Assembly: GCF_003634695.1 (NCBI RefSeq)
Contig: NZ_RBWV01000009.1
Span: 434,001-498,000, forward strand
Source: Motilibacter peucedani
GTDB lineage: Bacteria; Actinomycetota; Actinomycetes; Motilibacterales; Motilibacteraceae
Length of the DNA stretch: 64,000 nt
Reading direction: 5' to 3'
Part shown: positions 32,927 through 43,270 of the stretch, piece by piece
Layout of the letters: every line of letters begins with the position of its first letter
Numbering within the stretch: position 1 is the stretch's first letter
The notes under the pieces: generated by a model
The model's input: only the letters and a program-made list of their open reading frames with translations
Database searches by the model: none
Told to the model about the DNA's origin: nothing
Made by a program: the position numbers and the translations under genes

Positions 32927-34595
32927 CGCTGTCCGAAGGAAGCCTCCTCGGGAGCCGCTACGAGCTGCGGGTGCTGCTCGCCCGCGGCGGCATGGGCGAG
33001 GTGTGGCGCGCCGTCGACACCCGGCTCGGCCGCGAGGTCGCGGTCAAGGTCCTGCACTCGGCCTACGCCGGCGACTCCGACTTCCACGAGCGCTTCCGCG
33101 CCGAGGCGCGCAACACCGCCGCCTTCAGCCACCCCGGCGTCGCGCAGGTCTACGACTTCGGCGAGGCCGACGGCACGCCCTACCTCGTCATGGAGCTCGT
33201 GGCCGGCGAGCCGCTCTCGACCGTGCTCGACCGGCAGGGCGCCATCGGCGTGCCGCGCACCCTCGACGTGCTCGCCCAGACGGCCCGGGCCCTCGAGGCC
33301 GCGCACGCCGTCGGCGTGGTGCACCGCGACGTCAAGCCCGGCAACCTGCTCGTCACGCCGGACGGCACCGTCAAGGTCACCGACTTCGGGATCGCCCGCG
33401 CCGCTGACGCGCTGCCGCTGACCGCCACGGGCACGGTCATGGGCAGCGCCCCCTACCTCTCGCCCGAGCAGGCGCACGGCCGCGCGGCGACGGCCGCGAG
33501 CGACGTCTACGCGCTCGGCGTCGTGGCCTACGAGTGCCTCGCGGGGCATCGGCCCTTCGTCGGTGAGACCGCTGTCGACGTGGCGGCCGCCCACGCGCAG
33601 GACGCGCCGCCGCCGCTGCCGCCGGCGATCCCGACGCCGCTCAAGGAGCTCGTCCTCGCCATGCTCGGCAAGGACCCGGCTGCCCGGCCCGACGACCGTG
33701 CGGTCGCCGAGCGCGCCGAGGCGCTGCGGGGCGCGGGTGCCGCCGGCGCGGTGGGCACGCTGACCTCGGCCCAGACGGCGGCGCTGCCGCCGCTGCGCCC
33801 GGACCCCACGCCCACGCGTGCCCAGCAGCTCGCGCCGCCGGTCGGCGCCCAGTCCGCGCTGCGCCCGTTCACCCCGGAGCCGCGGCGCCGGCGCGGAGCG
33901 CTCGTCGCCCTGGTCACCGCTGCGGTGGTGATCGTCGCCGGCGGTGCCTACGGGCTCAGCCTGGCCCTGACCGGCGGCAGCGGCGACGGGGGCTCGGCCG
34001 ACCCGGGCACCGGCTCGGCACCCGCCGCGCCGGTCGCGACTGCCACCTCGGGGTCGCCCGCGGCGTCCGAGGCTCCAGCGCCGTCGGCGGAGGCGTCCAC
34101 GCCGGCGGCGGAGCCGACCCCGACCCCTACGCGGGCGAGCACGCCCACGCCGACCCCGACACCGCGTACGACACCGACGCCGACGCCGAGCGACACGGCC
34201 AGCGCGACGCCGACCCCGACCCCCACGCCCACGTCCTCGGCGAGCCCGAGCAGCGCGGCGTTCGACCCCGACGCGCTCGTGGGCGGGCCCGAGACCGAGG
34301 CCTACGCGGCGATCAGCGCCGCCGGCTTCTCCTTCGCGCGCCTGCACCGGGCCCTGGACGACAGCCACACCGCGTGCACCGTCGCCGACGTGCAGCCGGA
34401 CGGCGACAACTCCTACGACGTGACCGTCTGGTGGCCGAAGGACGGCGCGACCGCGTGCGCGCCGCTGTCCAAGGGCGGCGCGGCGCCGCAGTCCGTCGCA
34501 GTCGGCGGCGACAATGCAGGCGGCGGACATGCAGGTGGCCACGGTGCCGGCAGGCACGACGGCCGCGGCAACGGTGGCTCCGGGAAGGGTGACAC

Positions 34596-34599
<4 letters not shown>
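32923..34599 (+). CDS. pknA: PknA, membrane Ser/Thr protein kinase
   Basis: 558 residues. The kinase domain occupies about 8-270, with the glycine loop ARGGMGEV, the VAIK-type AVKVL, catalytic HRDVKPGN (Asp136), DFG (TDFGIA) and APE-type SPEQ. A Pro-rich juxtamembrane segment leads to a membrane helix at about 325-347. The outside part begins with a long Thr-Pro repeat tract (about 385-445) and ends with a small domain containing two Cys (HTACTVADV, GATACAPL) and a Gly/His-rich tail. That folded outside tail is larger than in the mycobacterial PknA I recall. GTG start after GGAGG, GTGA overlaps at both ends. Confidence 0.9.
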
Positions 34600-36362
<1,763 letters not shown>

Positions 36363-36375
36363 CGACGCTCGGCGC

Positions 36376-37014
36376 CTAGCCCGCCGCGCCGACGACGGGG
36401 GCGAGCCCGCGGCTGCGCTCGAGGGCACCCTCGTCTCCGCAGGTCACGAGCCAGTTGGCGAGCATGCGGTGCCCGCCCTCGGTCAGCACCGACTCGGGGT
36501 GGAACTGCACGCCCTCGATCGGGGCGTGCCGCGCGCGGGCCGCCATGATGACGCCGCCCGCCGTCGTGGCCGTGACCTCGAGCTCCGGCGTCACGGTCGA
36601 GGGCTCGATCGCGAGCGAGTGGTAGCGCGTGGCGGTGAAGGGGCTGTCGAGCCCGGCCAGCACCCCGCGGCCGTCGTGCTGCACGGAGCTCGTCTTGCCG
36701 TGCAGCAGCTCGGGGGCGCGGTCGACGGTGGCGCCGAAGGCGACGCCGATCGCCTGCAGACCCAGGCACACGCCGAAGACAGGGGTGTCGCGGGAGGCGG
36801 CGGCGCGTACGAGCTCGACGCTCACGCCCGCGCGCTCCGGCGTGCCGGGACCGGGCGAGACGAGCACTCCGTCGTAGCGCCCGTCGAGGGCCGTCTCGAC
36901 GTCGACCTCGTCGTTGCGGCGCACCTCGACCTCGGCGCCGAGCTGGCCGAGGTACTGCACCAGGTTGTAGACGAAGCTGTCGTAGTTGTCGACGACGAGG
37001 ATCCGGGCGCTCAC
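36376..37014 (-). CDS. pabA: Glutamine amidotransferase subunit, PabA/TrpG type
   Basis: 212 residues, class I amidotransferase. NYDSFVYNL opens the fold, GVCLGLQ holds the nucleophile Cys, and QFHPESVLTEGG holds His and Glu. It feeds ammonia to aminodeoxychorismate or anthranilate synthase. In actinobacteria this copy beside pknB is usually annotated PabA or TrpG; the sequence alone does not separate the two. GTG start. It converges with pknB, 13 bases apart. Confidence 0.88.
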   Translation of the reverse strand: MSARILVVDNYDSFVYNLVQYLGQLGAEVEVRRNDEVDVETALDGRYDGVLVSPGPGTPERAGVSVELVRAAASRDTPVFGVCLGLQAIGVAFGATVDRAPELLHGKTSSVQHDGRGVLAGLDSPFTATRYHSLAIEPSTVTPELEVTATTAGGVIMAARARHAPIEGVQFHPESVLTEGGHRMLANWLVTCGDEGALERSRGLAPVVGAAG

Positions 37015-37041
37015 GGCGTCAACCCTACGCGGGGGCGGACC

Positions 37042-37200
37042 TCAGGAGTCGACCGTCACGCGGGTGAACGGCAGCACCTGCTCGGCCCACGGGAACACCA
37101 CCGTGAACAGCAGCGCCACCACCGCGGCGACCAGCACGAGCGCGAGCAGCAGCCGCACCGCCACCGGCCCGGGCAGGTGGCGCCAGATCCATGCGTACAA
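37042..37200 (-). CDS. Small conserved actinobacterial membrane protein, TTG start
   Basis: 52 residues, beginning LYAWIWRHLPGPVAVRLLLA (first residue Met in the cell). One membrane helix at about 14-36 is followed by FPWAEQVLPFTRVTVDS. The same short protein beside sortase and pabA is familiar from other actinobacteria. The TTG start is supported by GAGGGG seven bases upstream; no ATG or GTG gives this conserved N-terminus. It follows the sortase stop by three bases, so it is in the DUF881-sortase operon. Function unknown. Confidence 0.72.
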   Translation of the reverse strand: MYAWIWRHLPGPVAVRLLLALVLVAAVVALLFTVVFPWAEQVLPFTRVTVDS

Positions 37201-37203
37201 CGG

Positions 37204-37902
37204 CTAGCCCCTCTTCACCGCTGAGCGCAGCGTCAGGTCGACGATGAGCCGCTGGGTCGAGGCCCAGCGCGGGTTGCAGGTGGTGAGGGTCATCTTGCGC
37301 TCGGTGGCGTGCGCGCCCGGCTTGCCGGGCACCGGGGCGATGACCTCCACGGCGGTCGGCTGCACCAGGAACCACGGCTTGTCGACGACGTAGGTGTAGG
37401 TCGTGTCCCGCGTGATGACGACGACGGTGTCTCCCGGGCGCATGCGGTCGAGGTTGCGGAACGGCTCGCCGTTGGTGGCCCGGTGTCCGGCCAGCGCGAG
37501 GTTGCCGCGCCCGCCCGGCAGAGCCGTGCCGACGTAGTGACCGATGCCCTCGTGCAGCTGCTCGGCGTCGACGCCCTCGACGATGGGCTGCGCCCAGTCC
37601 TTGCCGAGGCGCGGGATGCGGATCAGCGCGAGCGGCGTCCCCTTGGGCGGGCGCACCGCCGGCGACGGCGTCGGGCTGGCGCTGGGAGCCGCGCTGGCGG
37701 ACGCGGACGGGACGGGTACGCCGTAGTCGGGTGCCGTCGGCGACGCCCACGACGAGCGCAGGTCGGAGATCGCCGAACTGCGCGCCTGCGCCGCCGCGAC
37801 GTTGGTCCACCACAGCTGGTAGACGACGAACAGCAGCACGACGGCGCCCGCGGTCATCAGCAGGTCGCCGACCACCGTGAGGGCGCGGGTGCTGCCCCTC
37901 AC
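37204..37902 (-). CDS. Class E sortase
   Basis: 232 residues. An N-terminal membrane helix (about 8-31) and an Ala/Ser/Pro spacer lead to the sortase barrel with LAGHRATNG (catalytic His) and TLTTCNPRW (Cys209), followed by an Arg in TQRLIV. Class E sortases of actinobacteria attach LAxTG proteins to the cell wall. The GTG overlaps the DUF881 stop as GTGA. No LAxTG substrate gene is visible nearby. Confidence 0.88.
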   Translation of the reverse strand: MRGSTRALTVVGDLLMTAGAVVLLFVVYQLWWTNVAAAQARSSAISDLRSSWASPTAPDYGVPVPSASASAAPSASPTPSPAVRPPKGTPLALIRIPRLGKDWAQPIVEGVDAEQLHEGIGHYVGTALPGGRGNLALAGHRATNGEPFRNLDRMRPGDTVVVITRDTTYTYVVDKPWFLVQPTAVEVIAPVPGKPGAHATERKMTLTTCNPRWASTQRLIVDLTLRSAVKRG

Positions 37903-38651
37903 GACGGGGGCGTCGGTGCCGCCGACGCCGCGGGCGAGGCCGCGCCCAGGCCGAGGGGACCGTCGAAGGCCGGCAGCTCGAGGGCGCCGCGGCGCAGCTG
38001 GTAGCCGAGCCCGACCCGCGTGACGTAGTCGCGGAAGACGCGCACGGAGGGCTCGGCGTCCAGGGCGGCCTCCAGCGCGTCGGGGTCGCCCACCGCCCGG
38101 ACGACGAACGGCGGGGCGTAGGTGCGGCCGTGCAGGTAGAGCACGTTGCCGGCACAGCGTACGGCGCTGGTGCCGATCAGCCGCTGGTCCATGACCGCGA
38201 CGCCGCGTGCACCACCGGCCCACAGCGCGTTCACGACGCCCTGGATGTCCTGCTGGTGCACGACGAGGTCGTCGGGCCGGGTGCCCGGCGGCAGCGCGGG
38301 GTCGTCGGCGTCGCGCGGGCTGTCGTCGAGCGTGACGGTGAGCCCGTCGCCGCTGACCGGGTCGAGCCCCGCCCGGCGGGCGAGGACGTCGGCAGTCTGC
38401 TGGGCGGCTCCCGCCGGGCCGCCGGCCGCGCGGCTGCGCTGCTCGACGGCGTCGCGCAGCCGCGTCACCTGCGCCTCGCGCACCCGCACCTGGTGCTCCT
38501 GCGCCGAGATGAGGTCGACGAGGTCGGTGCGCGACCCGGCGCGCGGGTCGTCACCGGCCGAGACGGCCCCGGCGGCGAACAGCAGGCCGGCCAGCGCCGC
38601 GACCACGGGCACCAGGACGCGCCAGCGCCCTGCGCCCTCCGGTCGCGTCAT
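37899..38651 (-). CDS. DUF881 membrane-anchored protein
   Basis: 250 residues. One N-terminal membrane helix (about 12-32) is followed by a coiled-coil stretch (LISAQEHQVRVREAQVTRLRDAVEQ) and the DUF881 domain with GDGLTVTLDDSP and NALWAGGARGVAVMDQRL. DUF881 proteins (YlxW/X-like) are extracytoplasmic and common in division loci of Gram-positives. The ATG at 38651 has GAGGGG eight bases upstream, better than the GTG three codons earlier. It is the first gene of the operon with sortase and the 52-residue protein and is divergent from crgA. Confidence 0.85.
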   Translation of the reverse strand: MTRPEGAGRWRVLVPVVAALAGLLFAAGAVSAGDDPRAGSRTDLVDLISAQEHQVRVREAQVTRLRDAVEQRSRAAGGPAGAAQQTADVLARRAGLDPVSGDGLTVTLDDSPRDADDPALPPGTRPDDLVVHQQDIQGVVNALWAGGARGVAVMDQRLIGTSAVRCAGNVLYLHGRTYAPPFVVRAVGDPDALEAALDAEPSVRVFRDYVTRVGLGYQLRRGALELPAFDGPLGLGAASPAASAAPTPPS

Positions 38652-38732
38652 CGCCTGCACCCCTCGCCTCGTGCTCGAACGTCTACGCTAACGGGGTCCC
38701 GCCCGTGCCCGTTCCGTCACCCGAGGTCCTCA

Positions 38733-38984
38733 GTGCCCAAGTCGCGTCTCCGTCGCAAGGCCGCCTACACCCCGCCGCAGGAGCGTGTGGCGGCCGTCCA
38801 CGTGGGCAACCCGCGCTGGCTGGTGCCGCTCATGCTGGCGTGCTTCGCGGTGGGACTGCTGTGGATCATCGTCTACTACGTCAGCCAGACCGACTACCCC
38901 ATCGGCTCGATCGGCGCCTGGAACATGGGCGTCGGCTTCGGGCTGATCCTGGTCGGCTTCGGGCTCTCGATGCGCTGGCGGTGA
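38733..38984 (+). CDS. crgA: CrgA, cell division protein
   Basis: 83 residues with a basic N-terminus (VPKSRLRRKAAYTPP) and two membrane helices (about 29-51 and 63-80) joined by VSQTDYPIGSIGAWN. CrgA binds FtsZ, FtsQ and PBPs and coordinates septation with growth in actinobacteria. GTG start with GAGG six bases upstream. Its place beside pknB and pabA is the canonical one. Confidence 0.92.
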   Translation: MPKSRLRRKAAYTPPQERVAAVHVGNPRWLVPLMLACFAVGLLWIIVYYVSQTDYPIGSIGAWNMGVGFGLILVGFGLSMRWR

Positions 38985-39092
38985 GGCCGCTGGGAACTCG
39001 TCACCCGCGGGACCTCGTGTCGCGCGGGTGACGTGCCGATGACCGCGGTGCGGCCGACGGATGGCCGAATCCCACCGGTGTGATTCTCCACA

Positions 39093-39119
39093 GGGGTTCT
39101 CCACAGTGTGGAGAACCCC
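39093..39119. terminator. Strong hairpin between convergent crgA and rhomboid genes
   Basis: Arms GGGGTTCTCCA (39093-39103) and TGGAGAACCCC (39109-39119) with loop CAGTG make an 11-bp perfect stem. It has no T tract, as is common for high-GC actinobacteria. Its place between convergent genes supports a bidirectional terminator. Within and beside it TTCTCCACA occurs three times, a sequence resembling a DnaA box. Confidence 0.7.
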
Positions 39120-39134
39120 CCGCTCAGCGGGCGC

Positions 39135-40115
39135 TCAGGAGATGCAGTCCAGGAACCCCTGCGTGCCGGCGGGGTGCCGCAGCTCGCAGGCGGCGACCGT
39201 GGACGCGCTGGTGCCCGCCCCGAACTGGCCGAGCACGTCGACGGTGCGCCAGGTCGTCAGGGCGAGGGCGGCGAGCAGGACCGCCACCAGCGCCACGCCC
39301 TGCACGAGCGCCCGGCGCGCCGCAGGGGCGTAGACCAGCGCTGCAGCCGCCAGGGCACCACCGACGAAGCCTCCGGCGTGCGCCCGCCAGTCGACGCCGT
39401 TCATGACGAAGCCGAGGGCGACGTTGACCGCCAGCAGCGTCCACAGCCCGCTGGACTCGCGCCCGAGCCGACGGTTGACGACCAGGTGCGCGGCGAACAG
39501 CGCGAACACCGCCCCCGAGGCGCCGAGGCTGGCGCTGCCGAGCGAGGAGAACGCGTACGACGCCGCGACCCCGCACACCGCACCCAGCAGGTAGAGCGCG
39601 GCGAAGCGCACCCGGCCGAGCGCCGCCTCGAGGGGCGGGCCGAACAGCCACAGCGCGTACATGTTGAAGAGCAGGTGGAGCAGGTTCTGGTGCAGGAAGG
39701 CCGCCGTGACCAGGCGGTACCACTGGCCGCTGGCCAGCCCGGCCGAGAAGCCGCCGAAGGACGGGCCGCCGGAGTACATCCAGAACCGCGGTGCGATCGA
39801 GCTGTCGGTCGTGGTCAGCAGCAGCAGCACGACGTTGACGCCGATCAGCACCTTGGTCACCCAGGCGGGGTCGCTCGTAGCCCGGCCGCCGAAGGGGGTG
39901 CGGGGCGTGCGCACGCCCCGGTTGCCCTCGCGCACGTCGTCGGGGCACTGGAAGCCGACGGCCGCCGGGATCATGTCCTCGGGGCAGATCGGCCGGTTGC
40001 ACCGCGTGCACCGGACGTAGGTGACCCGGTCGGGGTGCCGGTAGCAGGTCGGCTCAGCGGCCGGCGGCGCGCCCGCGGGCTGGCCCGGCTGCTCGGGCTG
40101 GTCGGGCTGCGTCAT
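39135..40115 (-). CDS. Rhomboid-family intramembrane serine protease with N-terminal zinc finger
   Basis: 326 residues. An N-terminal Cys/His module (CYRHPDRVTYVRCTRC...C, residues about 24-58) is of the B-box-like zinc type seen in actinobacterial rhomboids. Six or seven membrane helices carry HxxxN (LLHLLFNMYALW), the catalytic Ser in GASGAVF and the His in WRAHAGGFVGG. It cuts within the membrane; substrates are unknown. It lies downstream of the cyclophilin gene on the same strand, as in other actinobacterial origin regions. Confidence 0.9.
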   Translation of the reverse strand: MTQPDQPEQPGQPAGAPPAAEPTCYRHPDRVTYVRCTRCNRPICPEDMIPAAVGFQCPDDVREGNRGVRTPRTPFGGRATSDPAWVTKVLIGVNVVLLLLTTTDSSIAPRFWMYSGGPSFGGFSAGLASGQWYRLVTAAFLHQNLLHLLFNMYALWLFGPPLEAALGRVRFAALYLLGAVCGVAASYAFSSLGSASLGASGAVFALFAAHLVVNRRLGRESSGLWTLLAVNVALGFVMNGVDWRAHAGGFVGGALAAAALVYAPAARRALVQGVALVAVLLAALALTTWRTVDVLGQFGAGTSASTVAACELRHPAGTQGFLDCIS

Positions 40116-40198
40116 CGGCGGGCGGAAGGGCGGGCGGTCATGCCCCCGACGCTACGCGAGCGACGGGGGCACGGCGGCCCAGGAGGTGCGCGCGGCGG

Positions 40199-40729
40199 CT
40201 ACTGCTCGCGGGTCTCCACGACGACGGACTCGATGCGCACGTCGTCGGACGGGCGGTCCATCGCGCCGGTCGAGACGGCGGCGATGCTGTCGACGACCGC
40301 CCGGCTGTCGGCGTCGGCGACCTCGCCGAAGATCGTGTGGCGGCGGTTGAGGTGCGGCGTCGGCGCGACCGTGATGAAGAACTGCGAGCCGTTGGTGCCC
40401 GGGCCGGCGTTGGCCATGGCCAGCAGGTAGGGAGCGCTGAACTGCAGCTCGGGGTGGATCTCGTCGGCAAAGCGGTAGCCGGGGCCGCCGGTGCCGGTGC
40501 CGAGGGGGTCACCGCCCTGGATCATGAACCCGGAGATGACGCGGTGGAAGATCGTGCCGTCGTAGAGCGGGCGGCTGGTGCGCTCGCCCGACGAGGGGTC
40601 GACCCACTCGCGCTGGCCCTGCGCCAGCTCGGTGAAGTTGGCGACCGTCTTGGGCGCGTGGTTCGGGAAGAGCCGCACGACGATGTCGCCCTTGTTGGTC
40701 TTCAGGGTTGCGTAGAGCTCTTCGGCCAC
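40199..40729 (-). CDS. ppiA: Cyclophilin-type peptidyl-prolyl isomerase
   Basis: 176 residues, a single cyclophilin domain without signal peptide. FHRVISGFMIQGGDP and NGSQFFIT form the active site, and the Arg in FHRV is the catalytic residue. It speeds cis-trans isomerisation at proline in the cytoplasm. ATG start. It is divergent from the repeat protein at 40886 and upstream of the rhomboid gene. Confidence 0.92.
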   Translation of the reverse strand: MAEELYATLKTNKGDIVVRLFPNHAPKTVANFTELAQGQREWVDPSSGERTSRPLYDGTIFHRVISGFMIQGGDPLGTGTGGPGYRFADEIHPELQFSAPYLLAMANAGPGTNGSQFFITVAPTPHLNRRHTIFGEVADADSRAVVDSIAAVSTGAMDRPSDDVRIESVVVETREQ

Positions 40730-40885
40730 GAGGCGTCTCCCAGCGTTGCTTCAGCATCCGGGCGCACGCGTGCGCCGGAGTGGACGCAACATCCTGACAC
40801 GACCACCATGATCAGGGAGGCATGGGCCCCGCCCGCGGTGGGGAAGGGGCTCAGAAGATCGTCCATGCTCCTGGAGGTAGACATC

Positions 40886-42097
40886 GTGAAGCGTCCCTTT
40901 GCAGGGGATCGGACCCCGCCCCCCGTCGTGCCGCCCGCTTCGGTCGCGAGCACGGCCAGTGCCGCCAAGCTCGCACTGGCCAGCGGCGCAGCGGCCGTCG
41001 CCGGGTCCTCGGCGGTCGCCGCAGCGCGCGAGCGCGCCACCCCGCTGGTCGACGCCGCACGCGAGCGGGCGACGCCGGTGGTGGAGGCGGCGCGCGAGCG
41101 AGCGACGCCCGTGGTGGAGGCCGCGCGCGAGCACGCCACGCCGCTGCTCGAGTCTGCCCGCGAGCGGGCGACCCCCCTGGTGGAGGCCGCGCGCGAGCGC
41201 AGCACCCCCCTGGTGGAGGCAGCCCGCGAGCGCACCTCGAGCGCCGTGCAGGCGGCCCGCCCGCACGTCGAGGCCGCTCGCGAGTCGGCGCTGACGGCGA
41301 CCCGCGAGAACGTGATCCCCGCCGTCCACGACGCCGCGGTGCGGGCGTCGGAGAAGGTCGAGGAGGTGGCGCCGCGCGTCGCCGCCGCCGTCGGAGGTGC
41401 GGTCACGACCGCGCTGGCCGCCAGCGAGCCCGTCCGCGAGGAGGCGCTCTCGCGCGGCGCGGCGGCCATCGCCGCGCTCAAGGGCGAGGTCGTCGTGGTG
41501 CCCAAGCGCCGCCGGCGCGGTCGTCGGCTGCTCGCGCTCTTCGCGCTCGCCGGGGTGGCGGGCGGCGCGGTCGCGGCCTGGCGCCGCAGCCAGCGCTCCG
41601 ACCCGTGGACCGTGCCCTCGACCAGCGGTTCGGCGACCACCGGCATCACGCCCAAGCACGCCGCGGGCACATCGCGCCCCGCCGGCACGGGGTCGGCAGC
41701 ATCGACGACCGGCGGCCCGCTGCTGGCCACCGGCAGCAGCAGTGCGACGAGCAGCGCCACGTCCGGCAGCTCCACCAGCGCGCCCTCGGCCGGCGTCGCC
41801 GCGTCGGGCTCGTCCGGAGGTCCCGGCCCGGTCGCGGTCGACCCGGACGACCGTGCCGAGCTGGCGGTGGACACTCCCGAGGCCCCGCCGGAGACGCTCG
41901 AGTCCGACGGCATCCACGTGTCGACCCCGCCCGCCGACGTGCTGGGCGGAGCGGCGGGCGGCACCGGTGCGGCTGACGCGACCACGCCGGTCCTCGACGA
42001 CGACGTGCCGACGCCGGCCGAGGGCAGCGCCAAGGTGCACGGCGACGTCTTCGAGGTCACCGACGAGCCGGGCAAGGGCGGGGCCGGCACGAGCTGA
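40886..42097 (+). CDS. Membrane protein with seven 11-residue helical repeats
   Basis: 403 residues. Residues 47-123 are seven tandem hendecads of the type ARERATPLVEA, likely one long amphipathic helix or coiled coil. A helical stretch (to about 195), a basic patch (PKRRRRGRR) and one membrane helix (about 211-228) follow. The C-terminus is long, Ser/Thr/Gly-rich and acidic, hence probably disordered. It resembles the DUF5324 family of actinobacterial origin regions in plan; this is inference. The GTG at 40886 has GGAGG eight bases upstream; an ATG seven codons earlier has none. Possible roles in division or nucleoid/membrane contact are only suggested by context. Confidence 0.7.
   Translation: MKRPFAGDRTPPPVVPPASVASTASAAKLALASGAAAVAGSSAVAAARERATPLVDAARERATPVVEAARERATPVVEAAREHATPLLESARERATPLVEAARERSTPLVEAARERTSSAVQAARPHVEAARESALTATRENVIPAVHDAAVRASEKVEEVAPRVAAAVGGAVTTALAASEPVREEALSRGAAAIAALKGEVVVVPKRRRRGRRLLALFALAGVAGGAVAAWRRSQRSDPWTVPSTSGSATTGITPKHAAGTSRPAGTGSAASTTGGPLLATGSSSATSSATSGSSTSAPSAGVAASGSSGGPGPVAVDPDDRAELAVDTPEAPPETLESDGIHVSTPPADVLGGAAGGTGAADATTPVLDDDVPTPAEGSAKVHGDVFEVTDEPGKGGAGTS
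41024..41254 (+). repeat. Seven tandem 33-bp repeats encoding hendecads
   Basis: Units start at 41024 and every 33 bases. They encode ARERATPLVDA, ARERATPVVEA (twice), AREHATPLLES, ARERATPLVEA, ARERSTPLVEA and ARERTSSAVQA. DNA copies are close enough to recombine, so copy number may vary among strains. Confidence 0.85.
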
Positions 42098-42120
42098 GCC
42101 GGCCGCTCGCTCACAGACGC

Positions 42121-42155
42121 CGAGAGCCCCGCGGACCCGGTCCACGGGGCTCTCG
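42121..42155. terminator. Hairpin terminator between convergent genes
   Basis: Arms CGAGAGCCCCG (42121-42131) and CGGGGCTCTCG (42145-42155) form a perfect 11-bp stem with a 13-base loop. It lies 24 bases after the repeat-protein stop and 23 bases after the end of the B3/B4 gene on the other strand, so it probably serves both. Confidence 0.8.
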
Positions 42156-42177
42156 TGCTGTCCCGAGGACGCGGTCG

Positions 42178-42891
42178 TCAGCTGCGCCCGACCAGGCGCC
42201 GGGCGGTGCGCACGTCGCTGCCCAGCCGACCCAGGTGCGCGGCGAGCTCGTCGCCCGCTGCGAGCAGCGCGGCGTCGTCGAGCGGCTCGAGCGCGTCGAG
42301 CACGAACAGCGCCGACACCGTGTCGTCGCGAAGCGCGGTGCGCCGGCCCTGGCGCCAGTTCCAGCGCCGGCAGGTGACCGCGACCTCGTCGCGCCACACG
42401 ACCTCGCCCGCCTCCGGATGCTCGACGACCGGCTCCCCTGCGTCGACGGTGTCGAACGGCTCGTCGCCTGCGGCGCGCACGAGCTGCGGCGCGCCGGCGT
42501 AGCGGTCGAGGTCCTCCCCACCCACCGGCACCGAGTGCAGCACCGACACCGCGTTGTAGACGTCGGTGAGCCGGTTGACCCGCGGCAGGCCGCCCGCCGC
42601 CCGCCGCAGCAGTGCCTCCAGGCTGTTGCGCGTGCGTTGCGGCTTCGCGCCGAACGCCCGGTAGGCCTCGCGCCACGCTGCCACGTGCGGCAGGTCCTCG
42701 ACGGCCCGGCCGTCGAGCGCGGTCATCGCCGCCCGCTCAGCGCGCACGAGCAGCTCCTCGCTCGCGGCGTCGCTGGGACCGGGCTCCAGGCCTTCGACGA
42801 CCAGCAGCAGCGCACGGTAGTCGGGTCGCAGGGCCAGCACCTGCGGGTCGACGCGCGCTGCGGCGAGCAGCGCCTCGGTCTCGGGGCGCAT
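42178..42891 (-). CDS. B3/B4 tRNA-binding-domain protein
   Basis: 237 residues. The body resembles the B3/B4 domain of phenylalanyl-tRNA synthetase beta chain found as stand-alone proteins: WREAYRAFGAKPQRTRNSLEALLRR, LPRVNRLTDVYNAVSV, and GEVVWRDEVAVTCRRWNWRQGRRT near the end. Stand-alone members may edit mischarged tRNA, but this is not shown for this branch. It lies just beyond tRNA-Ala on the same strand, which is suggestive but not proof of a link. ATG start. Confidence 0.8.
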   Translation of the reverse strand: MRPETEALLAAARVDPQVLALRPDYRALLLVVEGLEPGPSDAASEELLVRAERAAMTALDGRAVEDLPHVAAWREAYRAFGAKPQRTRNSLEALLRRAAGGLPRVNRLTDVYNAVSVLHSVPVGGEDLDRYAGAPQLVRAAGDEPFDTVDAGEPVVEHPEAGEVVWRDEVAVTCRRWNWRQGRRTALRDDTVSALFVLDALEPLDDAALLAAGDELAAHLGRLGSDVRTARRLVGRS

Positions 42892-42961
42892 GCGGGCTCT
42901 CCGGAGGGCTCGGGCGGAGCGCGTACGCCTGCGGCCGAGCGGCGACGCGGTGGTGCGGGTG

Positions 42962-43034
42962 TGGAGACGAGGGGAATCGAACCCCTAACCCCCGCCTTGC
43001 AAAGGCGGTGCTCTGCCAATTGAGCTACGTCCCC
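42962..43034 (-). tRNA. tRNA-Ala (TGC)
   Basis: 73 nucleotides, CCA not encoded. Acceptor arms GGGGACG and CGTCTCC include the G3-U70 pair that marks alanine tRNAs. The anticodon loop TTTGCAA holds TGC (43001-42999). The T arm reads GGGGTTCGATTCCCC. Confidence 0.97.
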
Positions 43035-43091
43035 GGGTCGGGGTCCTCGCCCGCCGGGCGCTCCCGGTGCGGCGTGCGCCGGGTTCCTGCG

Positions 43092-43217
43092 TCAGACGGG
43101 GTCGGTGCCCTCGCGCCAGAGGTCAGCGCCGGCGCGCTGCTCCTGCACCGTGCGCACGGCCCGGGCGGTGAGCACGCCGACCGCTCCGGACACGGTCAGC
43201 ACCAGCAGTGCCTTCAC
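43092..43217 (-). CDS. DLW-39 family small protein
   Basis: 41 residues: a short hydrophobic N-terminal helix (VKALLVLTVSGAVGVLTARA) and a charged tail containing ADLWREGTD, the Asp-Leu-Trp motif that names the family. A GTG start is preceded by GAGGAGG. This tiny protein sits between the tRNA-Ile and tRNA-Ala genes after gyrA in many actinobacteria, exactly as here. Probably membrane-associated; role unknown. Confidence 0.82.
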   Translation of the reverse strand: MKALLVLTVSGAVGVLTARAVRTVQEQRAGADLWREGTDPV

Positions 43218-43270
43218 CGGGACCTCCTCACGAGAGGGCGCCTCGCCGGACGAGGGTGCCGGGGAGGACG

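Noticed and set aside
41024-41254. CRISPR or intergenic repeat array
   Set aside because: The 33-base units are contiguous and in frame, encoding 11-residue helices.
40866-42114. Minus-strand 470-residue Ser/Ala-rich frame opposite the hendecad protein
   Set aside because: Antisense of repeats; the plus strand has a ribosome site, membrane helix and a terminator after its stop.
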